A stretch of 38,058 nucleotides of DNA from Clostridiales bacterium (GCA_019420275.1 JAHZHN010000016.1:1-38058); one strand, 5' to 3'; counted from the stretch's first letter, positions 8,654 to 17,212 are shown. The notes: a model not told the origin generated them from the letters alone. Numbers and translations are program-made.

Positions 8654-9046
8654 TTAAAATGTTACCGTTTTCGGTTCTTTTGTAAAAGATGAAAATGTTG
8701 CTGTGGCATCTTTCAGATAAAATACCTGGGTATTACCATCGTTCGGCGCATACATTTCTTTCAGAGACGGATAGGCATCCAGAAGAGAAGCTCTTGCTTC
8801 CTCACGGTCATCTTCCACCAAAGTCGCTGCTACCCGAAGCCAGTCACCGCCCTTCATCGCACAAATTTCAACTTTTCCATTCTTCATGATCTGTTTGGAT
8901 ACGTTTTTGATCTTTCCTGTCTGAAGATACATCTTTCCTTCAAACATATGTATTGTTCCAAAAGGCCGTACCCTCGGCTGATCACCATCCATCGTGGCCA
9001 GATAATAAGTTTCTGCATCTTTCAGAAATTGATAAACTTCTTCCAT
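8654..9046 (-). CDS. Pyridoxamine 5'-phosphate oxidase-like flavin-binding protein
   Basis: A 130-residue split-barrel protein of the PNPOx-like FMN/F420-binding superfamily. Sequence signs are the N-terminal helix (MEEVYQFLKD), the strand pair around TYYLATMDGDQPRVRPFG, and MYLQTGKIKNVSKQI, which usually contacts the flavin phosphate. Such small clostridial members are generally uncharacterised, and the substrate cannot be read from sequence. The start follows GAGGAA. It is the last gene of a likely operon yqeY / cysteine hydrolase / GNAT / this gene. The 62-nt gap upstream is GC-rich with no promoter-like hexamers, and the operon ends at the 8603 hairpin. Confidence 0.75.
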   Translation of the reverse strand: MEEVYQFLKDAETYYLATMDGDQPRVRPFGTIHMFEGKMYLQTGKIKNVSKQIMKNGKVEICAMKGGDWLRVAATLVEDDREEARASLLDAYPSLKEMYAPNDGNTQVFYLKDATATFSSFTKEPKTVTF

Positions 9047-9108
9047 CTTTATTCCTCGCTTTCTGCCTGTGCTTCACGGTTTCCTTCCTGCCCCGTTATG
9101 GTCCCATA

Positions 9109-9651
9109 TCAAATCCGCTCTGCCTTCATCTTCTCGAATTCTTCCTTTCCAAGAACCATTCGCAAAGCCTTGATATACTCATCATAAGTAAGGCTTCCTT
9201 CCGGTACCAGAAGTTCGAAATCCGTATGATAAACATTTACGAACAGATTGGTTTCTTTTAACCCGTTTTTCATATAAAACTTTTTCCTGCTGGCTCTCTC
9301 TTTTGCATTTGGTGCAAAGGCATCCTGCTTTTCAATTTCCAGAATCAGTTTCCTGTCCTGAAATCGTTCCATGATTTTTCGGATTCCAATACTTCCGTAT
9401 CCGCCGCCGCGTTTTTCCGGCAGTATGGCATAATAATCCAGAATTGCCAGATCCCCTGCCAGCATATTGATATTTAATCCTATCAATTCTTCCTTTTCCA
9501 TCAAAGACAAAATTTCCATTTTCCCTTCCTGCTCCAATTTTCGCATGAACTCAAAGGGCTTTTTTTCCTCTGCCGGAAAAGCTTCTTCATACAATGTCTT
9601 CAATCGATTTGCTGTCTCTCTCCTCAAATCATCAAATCGTATTAAATCCAT
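9109..9651 (-). CDS. GNAT family N-acetyltransferase
   Basis: About 180 residues with a GNAT fold: the acetyl-CoA pyrophosphate-binding motif A is RGGGYGSIG, preceded by the strand LAILDYYAILPE and followed by the helix GIRKIMERF. The later segment KERASRKKFYMKNGLKE is the usual motif B region. The acceptor substrate is unknown. The C-terminal tail (TYDEYIKALRMVLG) is unusual for minimal GNATs. Start choice is uncertain: ATG 9651 (MDLIRFDD) lies 26 nt after the upstream stop with AGAGG or CAGGAT nearby, whereas ATG 9702 would overlap the upstream gene and has a GAAGG too close to the start. It is the third gene of the yqeY operon. Confidence 0.75.
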   Translation of the reverse strand: MDLIRFDDLRRETANRLKTLYEEAFPAEEKKPFEFMRKLEQEGKMEILSLMEKEELIGLNINMLAGDLAILDYYAILPEKRGGGYGSIGIRKIMERFQDRKLILEIEKQDAFAPNAKERASRKKFYMKNGLKETNLFVNVYHTDFELLVPEGSLTYDEYIKALRMVLGKEEFEKMKAERI

Positions 9652-9677
9652 ATTATCCTGATTCCTCTTACTCTCTC

Positions 9678-10214
9678 TTATGATTGTATTTTTATCTGAC
9701 ATACCTTCATGGCTTCCAGCGCGTTTGCATGGCTTTCCGGCGTCACCCCGGCACAGCATTGGGCATCCACTGTGATCTCAGCTTCCGGAAGTACGGACTT
9801 TAAGATCATTGCATTAGAGATCACACAGATATCCGTGCACAATCCGATCAGTTCAATTCTGCACTCTTCCCCGCCGCATTCAGCTGCCAGGATATCTCCC
9901 AGATCTTTGGATCCAAAGGCGCCTTTTCTGCAAAAATCATGGACATCTGCTTTTGTTTCAGCCAGGGCCTGAAGTATCTCTCCATTCAGCGCCCAGCCGT
10001 CTTCTCCGTAAATACAGTGGCGAACCGGAAGATTTTTCCCTTCCTGGGTTTCCAGGTAATCTTTTCCATGGGTATCCAGCGTGCCATAAATATCTCCCTG
10101 GAAATTTCGGATTTTATCTGCTGCAGCTTCCACGATATTCTGCGCTTCTTCTGTCCCCAAAGTTCCGTCGATAAAGTCATTCTGCATATCAACAACGACT
10201 AAAATATTTCTCAT
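9678..10214 (-). CDS. Isochorismatase-fold cysteine hydrolase, nicotinamidase-like
   Basis: 178-residue cysteine hydrolase with the family's Asp-Lys-Cys triad: D9 in VVVDMQNDF, K97 in FCRKGAFGS and C130 in LCTDICV. D47 and H49 (LDTH) and H66 (VRHC) resemble the metal-binding positions of nicotinamidase PncA, so deamidation of nicotinamide to nicotinate is a plausible but unproved activity; other amide substrates are possible. The start codon overlaps the yqeY stop in an ATGA junction, indicating translational coupling. The GNAT gene follows. Confidence 0.8.
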   Translation of the reverse strand: MRNILVVVDMQNDFIDGTLGTEEAQNIVEAAADKIRNFQGDIYGTLDTHGKDYLETQEGKNLPVRHCIYGEDGWALNGEILQALAETKADVHDFCRKGAFGSKDLGDILAAECGGEECRIELIGLCTDICVISNAMILKSVLPEAEITVDAQCCAGVTPESHANALEAMKVCQIKIQS

Positions 10215-10657
10215 TGAAGTTTTTCTCCCACCAGCTGATTTACTAATTTACCGTCTGCTTTTCCTTTGACTCTAGGCATCAGATTCTTCATGATATTTCC
10301 TTTATCTTTCATTGTCGGCGCATCAATTCCAAGCTCAGATAATACTGCGTCAATCTCTGCTTTGATCTGATCCTCGCTCATCTGCTCCGGTGCAAATTCT
10401 TCCAGAACCGCAAGTCTTGCCTTGCACTCATCAATAATATCGGTACGGTCTGCCGGGCAGGCATCCATCGTCTCTTTTGTCTGTTTGATCTCTTTTGCAA
10501 TAATTCCGTTTTCTTCTGCCTCGGTCAGATCTTCTCTCTTGTCAATCTGTGCGTTTTTTAATGCCGTAAGCAGCATAGAAAGGGCATCTTTGCGCTCTTT
10601 ATCCTTATTTTTCATTGCTGCCATCATTTCTTTTCGAATTACATCGATCATACTCAT
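10211..10657 (-). CDS. yqeY: GatB/YqeY domain protein
   Basis: 148-residue YqeY-family protein, a helical domain homologous to the tail of GatB, the aspartyl/glutamyl-tRNA amidotransferase subunit that binds tRNA. The free-standing protein's exact role is unknown. Family signs are the opening IDVIRKEMMAAMKNKDKERKDALSM region, the EENGIIAKEIKQ segment, and the C-terminal KGNIMKNLMPRVKGKADGKL. Length is typical. The start at 10657 follows AGGAGG. It heads the four-gene operon running down to 8654, with a promoter at 10696-10724. Confidence 0.9.
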   Translation of the reverse strand: MSMIDVIRKEMMAAMKNKDKERKDALSMLLTALKNAQIDKREDLTEAEENGIIAKEIKQTKETMDACPADRTDIIDECKARLAVLEEFAPEQMSEDQIKAEIDAVLSELGIDAPTMKDKGNIMKNLMPRVKGKADGKLVNQLVGEKLQ

Positions 10658-10695
10658 ATTTCTTTTCCTCCTCTTACAAATCTTGTTTTGTGTCT

Positions 10696-10724
10696 ATATT
10701 AACACACCACATGCCGTTCTTCAA
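10696..10724 (-). promoter_or_regulatory. Promoter of the yqeY operon
   Basis: Minus-strand TTGAAG (10719-10724), 17-bp spacer, TAATAT (10696-10701). The -35 overlaps the end of the upstream ORF. Distance to the yqeY start is about 38 nt. Confidence 0.5.
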
Positions 10725-11329
10725 ATTTCCCAGAAATACATATATCCTTCTATGTCTCTTCTCCTGCTTCCTGCCAGCCAGAACTCCTTATAGGCTCGTA
10801 GTTCCTCAAACTGGCCTTCCGGCAGATTTTTTAAATTGCTTTTCTGGAATACATATACATAAAAAGGATCCTGGGGCTTTTCTTTTTCTATGATTTGCGC
10901 CGCATCCACATATGCGCTTCCGATATCCAGCCGTTTCCCCTGACGGGAACATACCGTTGTCTGCTCATATATTTCAATTTCCTTTGTCATAAACAAAAAT
11001 AACTTCACGGGATGAATCCAGATGCAGTCTTCTGATATCACCTCCATCTCGCACGGAATCTGCTTCCTGGAAATATAATTTTTCAATTGATGCAGGCTTT
11101 TTCTTTCGCTGCGGTTCCCTGCCCTAAGAATGCCCATTCCTCCCAGTTCCGGCATCTGAGAAATCACTTTTTCTTCCAGTATCATAACGGCTTTTCCCTG
11201 AACATGCTGAAAATATGCTTCCACTGCGTTTTGCAGAGTTGCTCCGATATACACAACATCCGCCTTTTTATCTCTTTTTAAAATAGGATATTCAGGAAAT
11301 TCGATTTTTTCCTGCCAGATTGAATGCAT
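10721..11329 (-). CDS. Shrunken FAD-dependent oxidoreductase-like protein of unknown function
   Basis: 202-residue ORF. The opening MHSIWQEKIEFPEYP and the spacing to the first strand (KADVVYIGA) resemble clostridial DAO-type FAD-dependent oxidoreductases, and WIHPVKLFLFMTKEIEIYEQT resembles their substrate-domain segment. However, the dinucleotide-binding GxGxxG is absent (it reads GATLQNA), and the protein is roughly half the usual length. It therefore probably cannot bind FAD in the normal way: either a decaying gene or a repurposed fragment. The ATG at 11329 is supported by GAGAGG. It lies 62 nt downstream of asnS, with no clear terminator between them, so it may be co-transcribed with asnS. 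The homology call is from remembered family patterns and needs a search. Confidence 0.5.
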   Translation of the reverse strand: MHSIWQEKIEFPEYPILKRDKKADVVYIGATLQNAVEAYFQHVQGKAVMILEEKVISQMPELGGMGILRAGNRSERKSLHQLKNYISRKQIPCEMEVISEDCIWIHPVKLFLFMTKEIEIYEQTTVCSRQGKRLDIGSAYVDAAQIIEKEKPQDPFYVYVFQKSNLKNLPEGQFEELRAYKEFWLAGSRRRDIEGYMYFWEI

Positions 11330-11391
11330 GATGCTGCCTCTCTTTCTTCTTTTCCGAATTTTTCTAAGAAGTAGCATATGCATTTTATCTG

Positions 11392-12777
11392 TTAATATTT
11401 ACATTTTCCAACGGTTCTTGGATACGGAATCACATCTCTGATATTTGCCATGCCTGTCACGTACATGACCATTCTCTCAAAACCAAGTCCAAATCCGGAA
11501 TGTCTGGTAGATCCGTATTTTCGAAGATCCAGATAAAACTCATAATCTTTTGGATCCATGTGCAGTTCTTCCATTCGTTTTTCGAGCTTCTCCAGTGAAT
11601 CTTCTCTCTGGCTTCCTCCTATGATTTCTCCGATCGCCGGTACCAGTAGATCCATGGCTGCTACTGTTTTTTCATCCTCATTCATTTTCATATAAAATGC
11701 TTTGATGTCTTTTGGGTAATCCGTTACAAACACCGGTTTCTTAAATACTTTTTCAGTCAAGAACCTTTCATGTTCTGTCTGCAGATCGATTCCCCAGGAT
11801 ACTTTATACTGAAACTCATCATTATGCTGCTCCAAAATTTTTACTGCTTCTGTATAGGTCACTCTGCCAAACTCAGATTCCGCTACATGATGCAGACGCT
11901 CCAACAGTCCTTTATCCACAAACTTGTTGAAGAATTCCATTTCCTCCGGCGCATGTTCCAGGACGTAAGTAATAATATACTTGATCATCTGCTCTGCGAC
12001 CTGCATGTTGTCTTCCAGATCAGCAAACGCCATTTCCGGCTCGATCATCCAGAATTCTGCCGCATGTCTCGTTGTATTAGATTCTTCTGCACGGAATGTC
12101 GGTCCAAACGTATAAATATTTCGAAATGCCTGAGCAAAGGTCTCTCCTGCCAGCTGTCCGCTGACCGTCAGGCTCACCGGTTTTTGGAAGAAATCTTCCT
12201 CGTAGTTGATCTCACCTTTTTTCGCTGCTTCTTCTAAATCCAGAGTTGTCACCTGAAACATCTCTCCGGCTCCTTCACAATCCTGACCTGTAATGATCGG
12301 TGTATGAACATAAACAAAATCCCGTTCCATAAAAAACTTGTGTATGGCATAAGCTACCAAAGACCGCACCCGAAATACCGCCTGAAATGTATTAGTTCTT
12401 GGCCGCAGATGCGCAATCTTTCTCAAATATTCAAAGGTATGGCGCTTCTTCTGCAGCGGATAATCGGAGGAACAGCTTCCCTCAATCTCCACACGCGCTG
12501 CCTGAATTTCAAATGGCTGCTTTGCCTGAGGAGTTACCGTCAGTGTTCCAGATACGATCACTGCCGTTCCTACATTTAGCTTTGCAATTTCCCCGAAATT
12601 CTCCATCTCTTTATCATATACAACCTGGATCGGCTCAAAGAAAGTTCCGTCATTTACAATTAAAAATCCAAAATTTTTAGATCCGCGGTTGCTCTTCACC
12701 CAGCCGCATAGTTCCACTTCTTTCTGATCATACGCTTCATAATTTTTGTACAGCTGTCTTCCTGATATCAAATTCAT
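11392..12777 (-). CDS. asnS: Asparaginyl-tRNA synthetase
   Basis: Class II aminoacyl-tRNA synthetase charging tRNA-Asn. 461 residues, the usual bacterial length. An N-terminal OB-fold anticodon-binding domain (about 1-105, ELCGWVKSNRGSKNFGFL) precedes the catalytic domain with motif 2 (FRAEESNTTRHAAEFWMIEPE) and motif 3 (GFGLGFERMVMY). The N-type residues around motif 2 and the ending PRTVGKCKY fit AsnRS rather than AspRS. The ATG at 12777 follows GGAGG. The upstream gap to the PPC-domain gene is only 28 nt, which leaves no room for a T-box leader directly before asnS; none is evident before the PPC gene either. Confidence 0.96.
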   Translation of the reverse strand: MNLISGRQLYKNYEAYDQKEVELCGWVKSNRGSKNFGFLIVNDGTFFEPIQVVYDKEMENFGEIAKLNVGTAVIVSGTLTVTPQAKQPFEIQAARVEIEGSCSSDYPLQKKRHTFEYLRKIAHLRPRTNTFQAVFRVRSLVAYAIHKFFMERDFVYVHTPIITGQDCEGAGEMFQVTTLDLEEAAKKGEINYEEDFFQKPVSLTVSGQLAGETFAQAFRNIYTFGPTFRAEESNTTRHAAEFWMIEPEMAFADLEDNMQVAEQMIKYIITYVLEHAPEEMEFFNKFVDKGLLERLHHVAESEFGRVTYTEAVKILEQHNDEFQYKVSWGIDLQTEHERFLTEKVFKKPVFVTDYPKDIKAFYMKMNEDEKTVAAMDLLVPAIGEIIGGSQREDSLEKLEKRMEELHMDPKDYEFYLDLRKYGSTRHSGFGLGFERMVMYVTGMANIRDVIPYPRTVGKCKY

Positions 12778-12805
12778 TTACAGAATATCCTCCAAATCAT
12801 TATAT

Positions 12806-13225
12806 TTAAAATTCAAAAAGATTCAGTCCAATTTCTTCATCAAACTTTCGGTCTACATTCCCATTGATCTCTGTCAGTACCAGTTCTCCTGTTCCGCTGA
12901 TGACTGCCTCCTGCAGATGACCGCCAAATACACTGCCCTGTTCATCTGCAACACTGATATGAAAATGTACATAGGTTTCCCCGTTCATTGTATTGATATT
13001 CCCGCCTATGGAAACGACTTCCAGGTCACCTTCTAATGTTTTGCCTTTAAATACTTTTTCTTTTGTATCAAACACACCGGCTGTAACCTTTCCGACCGCA
13101 CCGATTCCTGTCAGATACGCAAGTTTTATGTTTTCTTTTTCCGCGATCGTTTTTAAACTTTCTACAATTTCTTCTCCGCGGTCCAGACGAATCACATACT
13201 GATTTTCAAATTTGCGATAGTTCAT
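12806..13225 (-). CDS. PPC (DUF296) domain protein
   Basis: 139-residue protein consisting of one PPC/DUF296 domain, a trimeric fold found alone in bacteria and fused to AT-hooks in plants. The signature is YVHFHISVADEQGSVFGGHL, where the His residues are the family's likely metal-binding positions. Bacterial members are called DNA-binding by annotation, but the function is not settled. ATG 13225 follows GAAGGAGG. It is the first gene of a unit with asnS 28 nt downstream, and a promoter (13279-13307) precedes it. Confidence 0.8.
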   Translation of the reverse strand: MNYRKFENQYVIRLDRGEEIVESLKTIAEKENIKLAYLTGIGAVGKVTAGVFDTKEKVFKGKTLEGDLEVVSIGGNINTMNGETYVHFHISVADEQGSVFGGHLQEAVISGTGELVLTEINGNVDRKFDEEIGLNLFEF

Positions 13226-13278
13226 TGTTTGCCTCCTTCTCCATCAACCGAAATCCCATCGGTTTCTCTATAATCTAG

Positions 13279-13307
13279 ATTATAAAACAATCCCTCTCAT
13301 CCAACAA
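13279..13307 (-). promoter_or_regulatory. Promoter of the PPC-asnS operon
   Basis: Minus-strand TTGTTG (13302-13307), 17-bp spacer, perfect TATAAT (13279-13284), about 54 nt upstream of the PPC start codon. Confidence 0.6.
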
Positions 13308-13311
13308 GACA

Positions 13312-13353
13312 GAAAAAGTCTCCGGCGGCTCCTTTCCTGCCGCACAGAGACTT
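13312..13353 (-). terminator. Rho-independent terminator after the first iron-type alcohol dehydrogenase gene
   Basis: Minus strand: AAGTCTC (13347-13353) pairs with GAGACTT (13316-13322), with an inner GCGGC/GCCGC pairing, followed by TTTTTC. A second GC-rich hairpin without a T-run (GCGAA/TTCGC, about 13372-13394) lies between it and the gene. Confidence 0.75.
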
Positions 13354-13418
13354 CTCTTATCACTGTCTCTGCGAATCCCATTCCCGGGTTCGCAAAAGCA
13401 TATTTTGAACGTATTTTG

Positions 13419-14537
13419 TTATCTCATGCCTTCATACATATCTCTCAGTATGTCATCCGTAATTTCCACCGGATTATTATACAGATTCGGATGGTGGCTG
13501 ATCTGAATCAATTCATCTATCTGCTCGTCTGTTAACTTCAGATCTTTCAAATCATTTCTTAATCCCATTTTTGCCTTCAGTTCATGGATTGCGTCCGCCA
13601 TTTCGTCCACATCTTTGAATCCAAGCTTTTTAGCAAAATCCTGTACTCTTCCTCCTTCTGTATCTTTATTGATTCTTGCAAAATAATCTAATGTCAGTCC
13701 GCATGCTTCTCCATGAGGAATATGATACAGATTCGTAAGAGGGAAAGAACACGCATGGGATGATGTCGTCTTTGGAAGTGTAAACGCAAGCCCTGCGATG
13801 AGAGATGCCTCACACATTTTTTCTCTTGCTTCTTCATCTTTTGGATTCTCATATGCCCGATAAAGATACTCAAATACCAGTCCTGCCGCATGAAGCGCAC
13901 AGGCATCACAGATTGGCTGATGTCCCTTGCTCCAATACCCTTCCAGTGCATGGGATAAAACATCAATTCCGGTTCCCGCCGTTACCTTAGGCGGCATTGT
14001 ATACGTAAGCTCCGGATCAATAATGGCATAAGCCGGGTAAAAACTGTCAGATACAATCGGTGACTTTTTCTGATTTTTATGATCTGTCAGTACAGCTACA
14101 CAAGTTACTTCGCTTCCTGTTCCTGCCGTCGTTGGAACCGCAATCACCGGAAGATGCTGCTCAGGGATATTCTTTCCTGTTCCATGATATTCCCGGATGG
14201 AATCCCCTGTCACAGCAACGGCTGAGGCCGCTTTCGCACAGTCCATAGAACTTCCGCCTCCCAATGCCACAACAAAATCAATCTTTTCATGACGAATCAT
14301 TTCCGCACAGGCATCCACCTCTTCCACATCTGGATTCGGCGATATTTTTCCGAAGGATCCAACAAGAATTCCATCACTATCCGCAATGATTTGGTCTGCT
14401 ACGCCATTGGTAAAGAAAAATGGATCCGCTGCCAGAAGTCCTCTTTTGCATCCCATGCTTTCTGCCAGTTCTTTGATTTCTAAGATTCTTCCTTTTCCGA
14501 ACCGGATTTTCACCGGCTGTAAATAGTCCCAATTCAT
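13419..14537 (-). CDS. Iron-type alcohol dehydrogenase (candidate sulfoacetaldehyde-type aldehyde reductase), copy 1
   Basis: 372-residue group III iron-dependent alcohol dehydrogenase, cytoplasmic, reducing an aldehyde with NAD(P)H. The nucleotide-binding GGGSS (93-97), the PTTAGTGSE motif and metal ligands D192, H196, H261 and H275 (IDVLSHALE, SSHACS, HIPHG) are all present, so an active enzyme is expected. It starts 10 nt after the aminotransferase stop with AGGTGG before ATG 14537, so the two form an operon and the aldehyde is probably the transamination product. Given the nearby Tau/Ssu-type transporter and TauE-like exporter, sulfoacetaldehyde to isethionate is my leading guess. Phosphonoacetaldehyde or a semialdehyde are alternatives; its C-terminal part recalls phosphonoacetaldehyde reductases. 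Confidence 0.85.
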   Translation of the reverse strand: MNWDYLQPVKIRFGKGRILEIKELAESMGCKRGLLAADPFFFTNGVADQIIADSDGILVGSFGKISPNPDVEEVDACAEMIRHEKIDFVVALGGGSSMDCAKAASAVAVTGDSIREYHGTGKNIPEQHLPVIAVPTTAGTGSEVTCVAVLTDHKNQKKSPIVSDSFYPAYAIIDPELTYTMPPKVTAGTGIDVLSHALEGYWSKGHQPICDACALHAAGLVFEYLYRAYENPKDEEAREKMCEASLIAGLAFTLPKTTSSHACSFPLTNLYHIPHGEACGLTLDYFARINKDTEGGRVQDFAKKLGFKDVDEMADAIHELKAKMGLRNDLKDLKLTDEQIDELIQISHHPNLYNNPVEITDDILRDMYEGMR

Positions 14538-14547
14538 ATGTCCACCT

Positions 14548-15885
14548 CTAATCGCAGTATTTTTCATCAACCATTGTCAGCACCTCATCAAGAATCGGAA
14601 GGTATTCTTCCAGCTCTTCTTTTGTGATGATAAGCGGAGGACAGATCTCAATGAAATTCTCTCGTCCAAACGTTGCAAATCCTCGTTTCTTTAATTCTGC
14701 AAAAATCCATGGCATTACTGGTCCCGGAACTCCATATTCCTGCATCGGTTCTCTTGTTTCTTTATTTTTTACAACTTCCAGTGCACCAAATAATCCGATA
14801 CATCTTGCCTCGCCAATGCATTTATGTTTTTGTACCATTTCATTCATGAAAGCAGAAACAATTTCATGCATCTCGGCTACATGTTCTCCGATTTTGTGTT
14901 CCTTATAATACTTCATAGCCGCTACTCCTGCTGCACAGGCTAATGTATGACCAGAATAAGTAAGACCACACTGAAGTACATTTTCCTCAAAATATTCTGC
15001 GATTTTTTTGTTTACAATCACACCGCCCAGAGGAACATATCCGCAGGTAACTCCTTTCGCAAAGGTAATCATATCCGGCTTGAAGTTAAAGTTCTGCCAT
15101 GCAAACCATTTTCCTGTTCTAAAAAATCCTGCCATAACTTCATCACAGATCATCAGGATTCCATATTTGTCACAAAGTGCTCTGACTCCTTCCATGTAGC
15201 CGTCCGGCGGAAGAATCACACCATTGGCACCTACAATGGATTCCATTAAGATCGCTGCTACATTGTTGGTTCCTTCGTATCTGAGCTGAAGGTCTAAATC
15301 TGCCAATGCTTTTTTTGTCACTTCTGCATCGTCTTTTCCCTTTGTGTATCCGTCCCGATACATATGCGGATTCATAAATTTTACAAATCCATTGGCACCG
15401 CCGATTTCTGCTGCAAATCTCCTCCAGTCACCGGAAGCATTGGATGATCCAAGCGTTGCTCCATGATAGCTTCGATAGCAGGAAAATATTTTCGTTCTCC
15501 CTGTTACCATCCTTGCCATCTTAATGGCATTTTCATTGGATTCTGCACCTGCATTCGTGAAGAATACTCTCTGATATGTGTCTTCTCCTGCTGCTTCTAC
15601 CAGCATCTTTGCCAGCTGGCTTTTTGGTTCACTTGCATAGGCCGGAGCCATGAAACACATCTTGTCTGCCTGTTTTTTGATTGCCTCCACAATTTCCGGA
15701 AGCTCATGTCCCAGATTGGAACATACGAGCAAAGATGCCATATCTGCGTATTTATTTCCATCATAATCCCAGAAGTAAATTCCTTCTGCCTTTTCCACCG
15801 GCAAAACATCCTGTCCTGCCTTTCCCCATGACTGGAGAATATATTTTTTATGCATTTCCTGTACTTCTTTTCCTTGTAAACTCAT
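14548..15885 (-). CDS. Class III (omega) aminotransferase, candidate taurine-type transaminase, copy 1
   Basis: 445-residue PLP-dependent fold-type I aminotransferase. Motifs: TNAGAESNENAIKMAR, YRSYHG, ICDEVMAGFFRTG with D248, and the Schiff-base lysine in FAKGVTCGY (K277). Class III enzymes of this subgroup move terminal amino groups from omega-amino compounds such as taurine, beta-alanine or GABA to 2-oxoglutarate or pyruvate. The start follows AAAGGGG, 8 nt before ATG 15885. It is the first gene of a two-gene operon with the iron-type dehydrogenase and lies just downstream of a PucR regulator gene. It is clearly paralogous to the enzyme at 22734-24059. Substrate is inferred from context. 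Confidence 0.87.
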   Translation of the reverse strand: MSLQGKEVQEMHKKYILQSWGKAGQDVLPVEKAEGIYFWDYDGNKYADMASLLVCSNLGHELPEIVEAIKKQADKMCFMAPAYASEPKSQLAKMLVEAAGEDTYQRVFFTNAGAESNENAIKMARMVTGRTKIFSCYRSYHGATLGSSNASGDWRRFAAEIGGANGFVKFMNPHMYRDGYTKGKDDAEVTKKALADLDLQLRYEGTNNVAAILMESIVGANGVILPPDGYMEGVRALCDKYGILMICDEVMAGFFRTGKWFAWQNFNFKPDMITFAKGVTCGYVPLGGVIVNKKIAEYFEENVLQCGLTYSGHTLACAAGVAAMKYYKEHKIGEHVAEMHEIVSAFMNEMVQKHKCIGEARCIGLFGALEVVKNKETREPMQEYGVPGPVMPWIFAELKKRGFATFGRENFIEICPPLIITKEELEEYLPILDEVLTMVDEKYCD

Positions 15886-15928
15886 CGTTTCTGCCCCTTT
15901 CTTTTGTCATTGTCATTGGCTTTTTTGT

Positions 15929-15957
15929 ATCGTATCCTCTTTTATTCTTCGATTCAA
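15929..15957 (-). promoter_or_regulatory. Candidate promoter of aminotransferase/dehydrogenase pair 1
   Basis: Minus-strand TTGAAT (15952-15957), 17-bp spacer, TACGAT (15929-15934), each matching 4 of 6 consensus bases. A perfect TTGACA also lies at 15960-15965 but has no good -10 at standard spacing. Farther upstream, ACTTT/AAAGT arms within GGCA/TGCC form a nested dyad at about 15988-16013. The weak promoter would suit an activator such as the adjacent PucR protein. Confidence 0.4.
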
Positions 15958-16012
15958 TGTGTCAAGACCTGATTTTAAATAGGCTTTGGCACACTTTAAA
16001 AAGTTCAGATGC

Positions 16013-17179
16013 CTACAGTGTTTCCTGTATCATAAATGCGATTTTAAACCTGGCCCGCACATCCAGACTGGACAGATCAAATCCCGTAATTTCTTCAATT
16101 TTATTAATCTTTTTGTTGATCGTATTGCGATGTACATATAATTCTGCCGCGGCTTCTTTGACGCTTCCGTCATGGTTCAGATAACACTCCAGCACTTTAC
16201 AGTAATCTGTCTGCTTTGCTTCATCATATTTTAGCAGCGGACCCATCATCTCCATATAGTACTCTCGAACAACTTCTGTATCTTCCATGGCAAGCAAGAG
16301 CTTGTACAGTCCCAATTCCTTGTATACAACAACTGTTTTGCTCTGATTTCTTCTTTTTTGCAGCTTTAAAACTCCCTGAGCCTGACGATAGCTTTTGGCA
16401 ATACATTTCATATTTTTTGTACATCTTCCAATTCCGATGTAGCTCTTCTCTTCTTTTCGCAGCATACATTCGTACTGCTTCATCAGCTGCTGTAAAATTA
16501 CTTTTACTTCTTCTTCCGTCATCTGATGAAAAATCAGCAGGATTTCTCCATCCTGCTCAAAAATAATCACATCCCGATATCGATAAGACAGCTGATTTTC
16601 TATGTATTTTTGAAATCTCTGGCGGCGTTCTTCCTCAATGGGCTGTGCACCTTCCAGGATTTCTATGGCAGCCACACAATAAGACCATCCAGGGGAATAA
16701 TGATATCGTTCCAAAGCCGGAATATACAAATCTTCCTGCATTGGCAAAAAAATCGCATTTTTTACCGCACTGGACAGCTCCATGTTGGCTTTATCTTCTT
16801 CTGTAATCTTCAGACAGAAAATCTGCATAATATGAGCCATATGGGTTTCCCACGGTACTGTGATCAGCGGAAAATCTCTTTCCTGACAGTATTTGATGAT
16901 TTTTTCCGGTACTTCTTTAATATAAGGTCCGATATTTACAATGATAGCCGTCGCCTGGTTTTTGATAATACACTGCACCATTTCCAGGAAATCTTCCTCT
17001 GATTTTAACGCTGCTCCTGTAGTAAATGCGATTTCCTGCCCTTCCAAAAATGTAGAAATTTCAATTGATTCCACCATGTGCGTCCATCGTACCGCCCGGT
17101 CAAGATTATTTTCTCCAGCTAAGATTTGTATCTTCTCTTCTTCTACACATTCGAGAAGCTTCCGTAATGTTACCGCCAT
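16013..17179 (-). CDS. PucR family transcriptional regulator, copy 1
   Basis: 388-residue regulator: N-terminal PucR/purine catabolism-type sensing domain (about 1-125, with RAVRWTHMVES and AFTTGAAL), a central degenerate GGDEF-like region, and a C-terminal PucR HTH domain (about 325-388) with the family pattern KEAAAELYVHRNTINKKINKI. PucR proteins usually activate genes for nitrogen-compound catabolism in response to a pathway metabolite. GGAGGAATAG precedes ATG 17179. It follows the exporter gene by 33 nt and precedes the first aminotransferase/dehydrogenase pair by 127 nt, so it probably controls that pair and perhaps the transporter. It is a paralog of 24177-25325. Confidence 0.88.
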   Translation of the reverse strand: MAVTLRKLLECVEEEKIQILAGENNLDRAVRWTHMVESIEISTFLEGQEIAFTTGAALKSEEDFLEMVQCIIKNQATAIIVNIGPYIKEVPEKIIKYCQERDFPLITVPWETHMAHIMQIFCLKITEEDKANMELSSAVKNAIFLPMQEDLYIPALERYHYSPGWSYCVAAIEILEGAQPIEEERRQRFQKYIENQLSYRYRDVIIFEQDGEILLIFHQMTEEEVKVILQQLMKQYECMLRKEEKSYIGIGRCTKNMKCIAKSYRQAQGVLKLQKRRNQSKTVVVYKELGLYKLLLAMEDTEVVREYYMEMMGPLLKYDEAKQTDYCKVLECYLNHDGSVKEAAAELYVHRNTINKKINKIEEITGFDLSSLDVRARFKIAFMIQETL

Positions 17180-17212
17180 GTCTATTCCTCCCTTCTTTCT
17201 GTATCCGTATTC

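Noticed and set aside
9652..9702. Upstream ATG at 9702 as start of the GNAT gene
   Set aside because: It would overlap the preceding gene by 25 nt, its GAAGG lies too close to the ATG, and the added 17 residues are not part of the GNAT fold.
12778..13300. Possible T-box leader for asnS
   Set aside because: asnS is preceded by a coding gene only 28 nt away, and the region before that gene holds a promoter and about 50 nt of leader without the T-box core or specifier stem.
13372..13394. GC-rich hairpin GCGAATCCC/GGGTTCGC as a terminator
   Set aside because: No T-run follows on the minus strand. The real terminator with TTTTT lies just beyond at 13312-13353.
15681..16184. Plus-strand open frame of 167 codons over the aminotransferase/PucR junction
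   Set aside because: It overlaps two well-supported minus-strand genes and the promoter region between them, and its protein has no recognisable motif.
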